DNA of 64,000 bases from Streptomyces sp. DG2A-72 (GTDB taxonomy: Bacteria; Actinomycetota; Actinomycetes; Streptomycetales; Streptomycetaceae): contig NZ_JASTLC010000001.1 in assembly GCF_030499575.1 (NCBI RefSeq), positions 8,890,001 to 8,954,000 of the forward strand, read 5' to 3'. A program made the position numbers and the translations under genes. The notes beneath the pieces are model-generated. The model ran no database searches, was not told where the DNA came from, and was given only the letters and a program-made list of their open reading frames with translations. Below, piece after piece: positions 57,740 to 64,000 of this stretch (positions within the stretch are counted from its first letter, which is position 1; the number at the start of each line of letters is the position of its first letter).

Positions 57740-58741
57740 ATGCGCAGCAAACTCGTCCTGCACGCCGTCGACTCGCACACCGAGGGCATGCCGACCCGCG
57801 TGATCACCGGCGGGATCGGCACCATCCCCGGCGACACGATGAACGAGCGGCGGTTGTACTTCCGTGAACACCGGGACGACATCAAGCAGTTGCTGATGAA
57901 TGAGCCGCGGGGCCACTCCGCGATGAGCGGCGCGATCCTCCAGCCGCCCACCCGCCCCGACTGCGACTGGGGCGTCGTCTACATCGAGGTCTCCGGCTAT
58001 CTCCCGATGTGCGGGCACGGCACGATCGGCGTGGCGACCGTGCTCGTCGAGACCGGCATGGTCGAGGTCGTCGAACCGGTCACCACGATTCGGCTCGACA
58101 CCCCGGCGGGCCTGGTCGTCGCCGAGGTGGCGGTGGAGGACGGCGCGGCGAAGGCGGTCACCCTCCAGAACGTGCCGTCCTTCTCCGTCGCCCTCGACCG
58201 CAAGATCGCGCTCGCCGACGGGCGGACGGTGACTTATGACATGGCATACGGCGGCAACTTCTACGCCATCCTGCCGCTGGACGAGTTCGGCCTGCCCTTC
58301 GACCGCTCCCGCAAGGACGACATCCTCAAAGCGGCCCTGTCCCTGATGGAGGCGATCAACGCCGAGGACGAGCCTGTCCACCCCGAGGACCCGTCGATCC
58401 ACGGCTGCCACCACGTCCACCTGTACGCCCCCGGCTCCACCGTCCGCCACTCCCGGCACGCGATGGCCATCCACCCCGGCTGGTTCGACCGCTCGCCCTG
58501 CGGCACGGGCACCAGCGCGCGCATGGCGCAGTTGCACGCGCGCGGCGAACTCCCCCTGAACACCGAGTTCGTGAACGAGTCCTTCATCGGCACCCGGTTC
58601 ACCGGCCGGCTGCTCGCCACCACCGAGGTCGCCGACCGCCCCGCCGTCCTGCCCAGCTTCACCGGCCGCGCCTGGATCACCGGGACGGCGCAGTATCTGC
58701 TCGACCCCGCTGACCCGTTCCCGGCGGGGTTCGTGCTGTGA
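57740..58741 (+). CDS. 4-hydroxyproline epimerase (proline-racemase family)
   Basis: 333 aa. VDSHTEGMPTRVITGG opens the family. Cys91 in LPMCGHGTIG and Cys254 in RSPCGTGTSA are the two catalytic bases. Presence of cysteines at both positions is the pattern of proline racemase and hydroxyproline 2-epimerase, not the dehydratase (which has Thr at the second). It interconverts trans-4-hydroxy-L-proline and cis-4-hydroxy-D-proline, starting the pathway. Starts 13 nt after the deaminase. Confidence 0.93.
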   Translation: MRSKLVLHAVDSHTEGMPTRVITGGIGTIPGDTMNERRLYFREHRDDIKQLLMNEPRGHSAMSGAILQPPTRPDCDWGVVYIEVSGYLPMCGHGTIGVATVLVETGMVEVVEPVTTIRLDTPAGLVVAEVAVEDGAAKAVTLQNVPSFSVALDRKIALADGRTVTYDMAYGGNFYAILPLDEFGLPFDRSRKDDILKAALSLMEAINAEDEPVHPEDPSIHGCHHVHLYAPGSTVRHSRHAMAIHPGWFDRSPCGTGTSARMAQLHARGELPLNTEFVNESFIGTRFTGRLLATTEVADRPAVLPSFTGRAWITGTAQYLLDPADPFPAGFVL

Positions 58742-58770
58742 GCCTGCGGCCCGCGTCCGGGGATATTGTC

Positions 58771-58787
58771 GTGTGACGCGTGACATT
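58771..58787. promoter_or_regulatory. Operator candidate upstream of the GntR gene (site 3)
   Basis: GTGTGAC-GC-GTGACATT repeats the order of the 53884-53902 block (GTGTGAC then GTGACAT) with shorter spacing, 41 nt before the GntR start. It fits autoregulation. Confidence 0.5.
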
Positions 58788-58827
58788 GCACCGTCGCACA
58801 GCCAGTTGCACCGCCTAGGAGAGTCCC

Positions 58828-59523
58828 ATGCCCGCCCAGCGCACCAGCGCCCCGACCGCCGCTGCTCCCGCCCTGCCCACGGTGGGCGGCAAGAAGAGCA
58901 GCTACCGTGAGCGGGTCGCCGACGCCCTGCGGGCCGCGCTGATCGCCGGTGAACTGCGCCCCGGCGAGCTGTACTCCGCGCCCACGCTCGCCGCTCGCTT
59001 CGGCGTATCGGCGACCCCGGTCCGCGAGGCCATGCTGGATCTCGCCAAGGAAGGCCTGGTCGACACCGTCCCCAACAAGGGTTTCCGGGTCACCGAGGTG
59101 TCCGAGGAACAACTCGACGAGTACACGCACATCCGCGCCCTCATCGAGATTCCCACCGTCGTGGATCTGGCCAGGACCGCCGACTCGGTCTCGCTGGAGG
59201 CGCTGCGCCCGGCCGCAAGAGAGATCGTCGCCGCCGCTGCCGCCGGGGATCTCATCGCCTATGTCGAGGCCGACACCGCCTTCCATCTGGGTCTGCTCGC
59301 CATCGTCGGCAACGCGCACCTGGTCGAGGTCGTCGGCGACCTGCGCAAGCGCTCCCGTCTGTACGGGCTCACCGCACTGCTCGAGGGGGGCCGGCTGATG
59401 GCCTCCGCCGAAGAGCACCTCGAACTCCTCGATGCCCTGCTCGCCCGGGACGAAGACGCCGTGCGCGAGGTCATGACCCGTCACCTCGGCCATGTCCGCG
59501 GCCTGTGGGCGGCTCACGAATAA
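58828..59523 (+). CDS. GntR-family (FCD) transcriptional regulator
   Basis: 231 aa from ATG 58828 with AGGAGA upstream. The winged helix reads YRERVADALRAALIAGELRP then LAARFGVSATPVREAMLDLA and GLVDTVPNKGFRVTEV. The helical FCD effector domain has YTHIRALIEIPTVVDLAR, DTAFHLGLLAIVGN and AEEHLELLDALLARDE, whose His/Asp residues bind a metal-liganded carboxylate. Likely controls the preceding operon in response to hydroxyproline or an intermediate. Confidence 0.93.
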   Translation: MPAQRTSAPTAAAPALPTVGGKKSSYRERVADALRAALIAGELRPGELYSAPTLAARFGVSATPVREAMLDLAKEGLVDTVPNKGFRVTEVSEEQLDEYTHIRALIEIPTVVDLARTADSVSLEALRPAAREIVAAAAAGDLIAYVEADTAFHLGLLAIVGNAHLVEVVGDLRKRSRLYGLTALLEGGRLMASAEEHLELLDALLARDEDAVREVMTRHLGHVRGLWAAHE

Positions 59524-59556
59524 CCATCCCACCTTCTGGACGCAAGCCGTGTGCCG

Positions 59557-60366
59557 TCAGGTGATGCTCTTCCCCGGGCCGGGTAGCGTCTCCCCGCGCT
59601 TCGCCGCCTGGATCTGCTCGTACACATGGGTCCGCAGCTCGGCGAAGCGCGGGGCCACCCGGGTGTGCAGCTGGTCGCGGTCGTCGGGCAGGTCGACCTT
59701 GAGCTGTTCCTGGATGACGGTGGGGGAGGAGGACAGGACGATCACCCGCTCGCCCAGGTACACGGCCTCGTCGATGTCATGGGTGACGAACAGGATCGTG
59801 ATGCCGCGCTCCCGCCACAGCCCTCGTACGAGGTCTTCCAGGTCGGCGCGCGTCTGCGCGTCGACCGCCGCGAACGGCTCGTCCATCAGCAGTACCCGTG
59901 GCTCGTACGCGAGCGCGCGGGCGATGGCGACCCGCTGCTGCATACCGCCCGACAGCTGCCAGGGATAGGCGCCTGCCGCGTCCGCGAGCCCGACCGATTG
60001 CAGCGCGTCGGCCACCAGCTCTCTGCGCCGTGCTTTGCTCAAGTCCTTCTGCTTCAGGGGGAGTTCGACGTTCTCGCCGACCCGCATCCAGGGGAACAGA
60101 CTCCGCCCGTACTCCTGGAACACGAAAGCCATCCCGGGCGGCGGCCCGGTCACCTTCCGTCCCTCCAGCAGCACTTCACCGGCCGTGGGCGCGAGCAGTC
60201 CGCCCATGCACTTCAGCAGGGTCGTCTTGCCGCAGCCCGACGGGCCGACGAGACAGACGAGTTCTCCGGCGTCGACGGTGAAGGTGAGGTCGCGGACCGC
60301 CTCGACCCGGCGCCCCGACCCCTCGTAGACCTTCTTCAGGCCGGATACGGCAAGAAGCGCGTGCAT
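59557..60366 (-). CDS. ABC transporter ATPase (NitT/TauT family)
   Basis: 269 aa from ATG 60366. Walker A is CLVGPSGCGKTTLL, the signature LSGGMQQRVAIARAL, Walker B RVLLMDEPFAAVD, and the H-loop ILFVTHDIDEAV. FVFQEYGRSLFPWM is the Q-loop. Family resemblance is to SsuB/TauB/NrtD. It ends 33 nt from the convergent GntR gene and completes the four-gene importer. Confidence 0.95.
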   Translation of the reverse strand: MHALLAVSGLKKVYEGSGRRVEAVRDLTFTVDAGELVCLVGPSGCGKTTLLKCMGGLLAPTAGEVLLEGRKVTGPPPGMAFVFQEYGRSLFPWMRVGENVELPLKQKDLSKARRRELVADALQSVGLADAAGAYPWQLSGGMQQRVAIARALAYEPRVLLMDEPFAAVDAQTRADLEDLVRGLWRERGITILFVTHDIDEAVYLGERVIVLSSSPTVIQEQLKVDLPDDRDQLHTRVAPRFAELRTHVYEQIQAAKRGETLPGPGKSIT

Positions 60367-60386
60367 GGACCGCCCTTTCGCGAGGT

Positions 60387-61166
60387 TCACGGCGACCGCC
60401 TGGTCGAGGCGCGCAGGCCGTGGTACCAGCCGAGCACTCGGCGCTCGACCAGCTGGAAGACGACGGAGAGGAGGAAGCCGAGCAGACCGAGCAGGAGGAT
60501 GCCGGTCCACATGTCGGGGATGGCGAAGCCGCGCTGGAACTGGACGATGGTGAAGCCGAGGCCGTTGCTGGCCGCGAACATCTCGCTGATGACCATGAGG
60601 ATGATGCCGATGGACAGCGCCTGACGCAGCCCCGCGAAGATCTGCGGGCTCGCCGAGCGCAGCACGATGTTCCGCAGCCGTGCGCTGCCGGTAATGCCGT
60701 ACGAGCGCGCCGTCTCGGCCATCACGGGGTCGACCGCGCGTACGCCTTCGACGGTGTTGAGCAGGATCGGCCAGACGCAGCCGCTGGCGATCACGGTGAC
60801 CTTCATGGTGTCGCCGATGCCCGCGAACAGCATGATGACCGGCACGAGGACCGGGGGTGGCACCGCCCGCAGGAACTCCAGGACCGGTTCGCAGACCGCG
60901 CGCACGCGTCGGTAGGAGCCGATGACCGTGCCGAGTGCCACGCCGACGACCGCCGCGAGCGCGTAACCGCCGGTCAGCCGCAGCACGCTGGGCAGGACGT
61001 CGTCCTGGAGCCGGTCGGCGGTCCATACGTCGGGGAAGGTCTTGAGGATCGTCCGCAGCGGCGGCCAGTACACGTCCGTACTGCCGTCGGACGCGACCCA
61101 CCAGCCCGCCACCAGCAGTGCGGGCAGCGCGAGCACGAAGGAGCCCCGCAGCAGCAGCCGGCTCAC
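60387..61166 (-). CDS. ABC transporter permease (NitT/TauT family)
   Basis: 259 aa from GTG 61166, overlapping the upstream permease stop (GTGA). About six helices, with the conserved cytoplasmic loop around VMAETARSYGITGSARLRNI then VLRSASPQIFAGLRQAL. It forms a heterodimer with the product of the preceding gene. Twenty nt separate it from the ATPase gene. Confidence 0.93.
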   Translation of the reverse strand: MSRLLLRGSFVLALPALLVAGWWVASDGSTDVYWPPLRTILKTFPDVWTADRLQDDVLPSVLRLTGGYALAAVVGVALGTVIGSYRRVRAVCEPVLEFLRAVPPPVLVPVIMLFAGIGDTMKVTVIASGCVWPILLNTVEGVRAVDPVMAETARSYGITGSARLRNIVLRSASPQIFAGLRQALSIGIILMVISEMFAASNGLGFTIVQFQRGFAIPDMWTGILLLGLLGFLLSVVFQLVERRVLGWYHGLRASTRRSP

Positions 61167-61936
61167 ACCGCCACCTCCCCGCGCACCGACTGGTGCCAGG
61201 CCAGCGCCCGCCGCTCCACCGACCGCGCGCCCACGTTGATCAGCAGCCCCAGCAGGCCGGTGACCACGATCAGCGCGTACATGTCGGGCACGGCCTGCGA
61301 GGTCTGCGCCACAGCGATCCGCGCGCCCAACCCCGGTGCGCCGATGACGAGTTCGGCCGTCACCGCGAGGATCAGCGCGACGGCCGCGGCCAGGCGCACG
61401 CCGGTCATGACGTACGGCAGCGCGGTCGGCCAGAGCACATGCCGGATCCGCGCCCAGGTGCCCAGGCCGTACGACCGTGCCGTCTCGTCGGCGACCGGGT
61501 CCAGGTCCTGGACGCCGTACAGGGTCTGGATCAGCACCTGCCAGAAGGAGGCGTACACGACCAGGAGCAGGACCGAGCGGAGTTCGGTGCCGTAGAGGAG
61601 GACCGCCAGGGGGATCAGGGCGACCGAGGGGATCGGGCGCAGGAACTCGATCGTGGAGGCCGTCGCCTCCCGCAGATGGGGGACCACGGAGATGACCACG
61701 CCGACCACGATCCCCGCACAGGCCGCGATCGCCAGGCCCAGCGCCCAGCCGGTGAGGGTGTCCCCGAGCGCCGACCAGAAGGCGCCGTCGGTGAGTTCGC
61801 CACCGAGCGCGTCGGCGATCCGGCTGGTCGGCGGGAAGTAGTCGTCCTTGACCAGACCGAGCCGCGGCACCACCTCACCCAGGGCGAGGAAGGCCGCGAG
61901 CCCGGCCGCACCGAGTGCGGCGTTCACGCCCCTCAC
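61163..61936 (-). CDS. ABC transporter permease (NitT/TauT family)
   Basis: 257 aa from GTG 61936, chosen because it overlaps the binding-protein stop (GTGA). GTG 61927 is the next choice. The core has LRPIPSVALIPLAVLLYGTE, then ADETARSYGLGTWARIRHVL and WPTALPYVMTGVRLAAAVAL, the same SsuC-like pattern as its partner. First permease of the importer. Confidence 0.93.
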   Translation of the reverse strand: MRGVNAALGAAGLAAFLALGEVVPRLGLVKDDYFPPTSRIADALGGELTDGAFWSALGDTLTGWALGLAIAACAGIVVGVVISVVPHLREATASTIEFLRPIPSVALIPLAVLLYGTELRSVLLLVVYASFWQVLIQTLYGVQDLDPVADETARSYGLGTWARIRHVLWPTALPYVMTGVRLAAAVALILAVTAELVIGAPGLGARIAVAQTSQAVPDMYALIVVTGLLGLLINVGARSVERRALAWHQSVRGEVAV

Positions 61937-62907
61937 GGCAGCAGCGCGTCCAGGTCCGGCGTCTTCTTGAAGAGGCCGTCCTCCTCGCCCAGCTTCATCA
62001 GGGCTTCGATGGAGGCGCGGTTGGCCTCGGCCGGCCACTTGGGCAGGGTCACCCGCTCCAGGACGTCCGCCGGGATCTTCGTGTACGTCGTCATGATCGC
62101 TCGGGCCTCGTCGGGGTGGGAGTCGGCGTAGGCCAGGGACTGGGCGGTGGCCTCCCGGAACCTCTTCACCACGTCCGGGTTCTGCTGCTCGTACTGCTGC
62201 GAGGTGAAGTACATGGCGACGGTGAGGTCCGGGGCGATGTCGACCAGGGGAGAGGCGATCTCCACGCCGCCCTGGCTCCTGATCGTGGCGGTCGCCGGCT
62301 CGACCACGCAGGCGGCGTCGATCTGTCCCTTGTCGAGCGCCGCGGGCATCTGGTCGAAGGCGAGCTCGACGAGCTGCACCTTGTCGGGGTCGCCGCCCGC
62401 CGCGCGTACCGACTGACGCACCACGGTCTCGTTGATGTTCTTCAGGGTGTTGATGGCGACCTTCTTGCCCTCCAACTGCTTCGGCGACGTGATCGAGCTG
62501 CCCTTCTTCACCATCAGGCCGTTGAAGTCCTTGCCCTTCACACCGGTCGAGGCGATGCCGTTCACCACGGCCTTGATGGGCACGTTGTTGGACTGGGCGA
62601 CCATCAGCGAGGTCACATTCGAGAAGCCGAACTGGAACTGGCCACTGACCACACCCGGCACGATCGCGGCGCCGCCCTGCGCGGGCGTCAGCTCCAGTTT
62701 CAGGCCGCGTTCACTGAAGAACCCCTTCTTCTGGCCCAGATAGAGGGGCGCGACATCGACAATCGGGATGATCCCCACCTTGACCGTGGTGGTGCCGCCG
62801 GACGAGGCGTTCGGGTCCGACGCGCCACCGTCGTCGGACGAGCCGCACGCCGTCGCGGCGGCCAGAACGGATAGGGCCGTGAGGCCGATGAACAGACGAC
62901 GACGCAT
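61933..62907 (-). CDS. ABC substrate-binding lipoprotein (NitT/TauT family)
   Basis: 324 aa from ATG 62907. LFIGLTALSVLAAATACGSS is a lipoprotein signal with the lipobox cysteine. The mature part is the NMT1/SsuA-like fold (VKVGIIPIVDVAPLYLGQKK, FGFSNVTSLMVAQSNN, VPIKAVVNGIAS, DQMPAALDKGQIDAACVVEP). Family ligands include nitrate, sulfonates, thiamine precursors and aromatic acids. With an IclR gene divergent from it and a vanillate-type reductase next to that, an aromatic acid is a reasonable guess. Confidence 0.93.
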   Translation of the reverse strand: MRRRLFIGLTALSVLAAATACGSSDDGGASDPNASSGGTTTVKVGIIPIVDVAPLYLGQKKGFFSERGLKLELTPAQGGAAIVPGVVSGQFQFGFSNVTSLMVAQSNNVPIKAVVNGIASTGVKGKDFNGLMVKKGSSITSPKQLEGKKVAINTLKNINETVVRQSVRAAGGDPDKVQLVELAFDQMPAALDKGQIDAACVVEPATATIRSQGGVEIASPLVDIAPDLTVAMYFTSQQYEQQNPDVVKRFREATAQSLAYADSHPDEARAIMTTYTKIPADVLERVTLPKWPAEANRASIEALMKLGEEDGLFKKTPDLDALLP

Positions 62908-63029
62908 GACTCCCCCTGTGGGACCGGTCCTGGTGCTCCGAGAGGTTGTGCGCAGACTGCACGGGTGTGCTGTGTGGGAACGTAAGGCCCGGCCCCGGGC
63001 AGGGTCAATGTCCGTGTCATCACAGGTCG

Positions 63030-63073
63030 TTGACAGGGGGAGATGCGCGCTCTTAGCGTGCGCACAGCGCACG
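63030..63073 (+). promoter_or_regulatory. Candidate promoter and dyad for the IclR gene
   Basis: TTGACA at 63030 is followed after 17 nt by TTAGCG, a plausible -35/-10 pair. The dyad CGTGCGC-ACA-GCGCACG (63057-63073) overlaps the expected start of transcription. It could be the autoregulatory operator. The rest of 62908-63029 is the divergent promoter for the importer, with nothing distinctive seen. Confidence 0.5.
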
Positions 63074-63098
63074 TTCATGCGTCCGCCCGGAGGCTACG

Positions 63099-63914
63099 AT
63101 GCCCGCTGCACCCCGCGCACCGCACTTCGTCCGGTCCTTCGAGCGGGGTCTCGCCGTCATCCGCGCCTTCGACGCCGAGCACCCGGCTCTCACGCTCAGC
63201 GATGTCGCCCGCGCCTGCGGACTGACCCGCGCGGCTGCCCGCCGCTTCCTGCTCACGCTCGCCGACCTGGGCTACGTCCAGACCGACGGCCGGCGCTTCC
63301 GCCTCACCCCGCGCGTGCTGGAACTCGGCTACTCCTACCTCTCCAGCTTCACCCTGCCGCAGATCGCCGAACCGCATCTGGAGCAACTCGTCGCGCAGGT
63401 ACGGGAGTCGTCCTCGCTGTGCGTCCTCGACGGCGACGACGTCGTGTACGTCGCGAGGGTCCCCACCAGCCGCATCATGACCGCGTCCATCACGGTCGGC
63501 ACCCGCTTCCCGGCGCACGTCACCTCCGTGGGCCGGGTCATCCTCGCCCATCTGCCGGACGAGGAGATCGAGATCCGCCTCGCCCGCGCCGATCTGCGCC
63601 CCCTCACCGCCCGCACCGTCGTCACGGCGGACGCCCTGCGCGCCGAACTGCGCCGGGTACGGCGTCAGGGGCACGCCCTCGTCGACCAGGAACTGGAGGA
63701 GGGGCTGCGATCGGTCGCCGCCCCGGTGCGTGACCGGGACGGCGAGGTGGTGGCCGGCGTGAACATAGCCGTGCACGCCGGCCGCAACTCCGTCGAGTCC
63801 GTACGCCGCGATCTGCTGCCCCATCTGCTCGCGACGGTCGCCCGGATCGAGGCGGACGTACGGATCACAGGTCCAGCACGAGCCGCTTCCCCCGGCACCG
63901 GGACACACAGATGA
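63099..63914 (+). CDS. IclR-family transcriptional regulator (PcaR/PobR subgroup)
   Basis: 271 aa from ATG 63099 with GGAGG upstream. Helix-turn-helix: LAVIRAFDAEHPALTLSDVA then GLTRAAARRFLLTLADLGYV. The effector domain has SSLCVLDGDDVVYVARVP, RFPAHVTSVGRVILAHLP and SVAAPVRDRDGEVVAGVNIA. The subgroup controls beta-ketoadipate and related aromatic routes and usually senses aromatic acids. Its last 50 nt overlap the convergent reductase gene. Likely targets are the reductase locus to the right and the importer to the left. Confidence 0.93.
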   Translation: MPAAPRAPHFVRSFERGLAVIRAFDAEHPALTLSDVARACGLTRAAARRFLLTLADLGYVQTDGRRFRLTPRVLELGYSYLSSFTLPQIAEPHLEQLVAQVRESSSLCVLDGDDVVYVARVPTSRIMTASITVGTRFPAHVTSVGRVILAHLPDEEIEIRLARADLRPLTARTVVTADALRAELRRVRRQGHALVDQELEEGLRSVAAPVRDRDGEVVAGVNIAVHAGRNSVESVRRDLLPHLLATVARIEADVRITGPARAASPGTGTHR

Positions 63915-64000
63915 GCATGGTCTCCCCGGCCTCGCGCTCCTCCTCCGTGAGGACCGAGTCACGGTGGTCCGGGGTGCCCTCGATGACGTCGGTCTCGCAG
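63865..64000 (-). CDS. Vanillate-demethylase-type oxidoreductase (PDR family), C-terminal part, cut by window edge
   Basis: Forty-five codons are visible, ending at a TGA on 63865-63867. The translation ends in CETDVIEGTPDHRDSVLTEE then ERE-AGETMLICVSRCRGKR-LVLDL. This is the C-terminal [2Fe-2S] ferredoxin segment of phthalate-dioxygenase-reductase/VanB proteins, with the last cluster cysteines in ICVSRC. It would feed electrons from NAD(P)H to an oxygenase. The stop lies inside the convergent IclR gene, giving a 50-nt tail-to-tail overlap. Confidence 0.85.
   Translation of the reverse strand, partial: CETDVIEGTPDHRDSVLTEEEREAGETMLICVSRCRGKRLVLDL

Overview
The window is high-GC actinomycete DNA, almost certainly a Streptomyces chromosome. 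Codons end mostly in G or C, GTG and TTG starts and 1-8 nt start/stop overlaps are frequent, several secreted proteins carry twin-arginine signals, and sugar ABC importers lack their own ATPase. I see no tRNA, rRNA, CRISPR array, prophage or transposase gene. Functions are assigned from motifs read by eye, with no database search.

Layout. (1) 1-700: a possible ORF running off the left edge and a frameshifted relic of a sugar-phosphate-isomerase/4-hydroxyphenylpyruvate-dioxygenase-type gene. (2) 700-11349, minus strand: a glycolysis/pentose-phosphate operon tkt-tal-zwf-opcA-pgi-gnd followed by a histidine phosphatase and a membrane protein. An inverted-repeat-bounded 273-bp segment sits between opcA and pgi. 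A divergent AraC-type regulator lies at 11494. (3) 12475-20209: a secreted GH16-CBM6 beta-glucanase with a perfect 20-bp operator, an MMPL transporter with a two-component system, and a Tat-exported sulfatase. (4) 20305-27087: IclR, MarR and PaaX regulators around an SDR / amidohydrolase / CoA ligase / MaoC operon that resembles actinobacterial hydroxycinnamate side-chain catabolism. The MarR gene appears to start with ATC. (5) 27104-45384: a divergent glycan locus. Minus strand: PfkB kinase, solute-binding protein, two permeases, GH2 beta-galactosidase, then three exported proteins (metallophosphoesterase-LamG, PHP hydrolase, unknown). Plus strand: DeoR regulator, GH4, GH38 alpha-mannosidase, GH29 fucosidase. 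Matching operator-like repeats lie between pfkB and deoR. (6) 45556-52352: sulfotransferase, ATP-grasp enzyme, a calcineurin-type phosphoesterase overlapping a Sfp-type phosphopantetheinyl transferase, an 80-bp tandem-repeat array, an XRE/ImmA-IrrE pair and a stand-alone MmyB-like ligand-binding protein. (7) 52451-59523: aminopeptidase P, then a hydroxyproline-catabolic cluster (three-component D-hydroxyproline dehydrogenase, DapA-family deaminase, 4-hydroxyproline epimerase) with a GntR regulator and shared GTGACAT-type sites. (8) 59557-64000: a NitT/TauT-type ABC importer, an IclR regulator, and the 3' end of a vanillate-demethylase-type reductase.

How it fits together. The window is mostly carbon acquisition: central sugar metabolism, complex-glycan breakdown, aromatic or hydroxycinnamate use and hydroxyproline use, each with a local regulator. 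The most unusual items are the composite DeoR glycan locus with exported phosphoesterases, the ATC-initiated MarR gene, the element that supplies the OpcA C-terminus, the 80-bp array beside the XRE/ImmA pair, and the orphan MmyB-like domain divergent from that pair.
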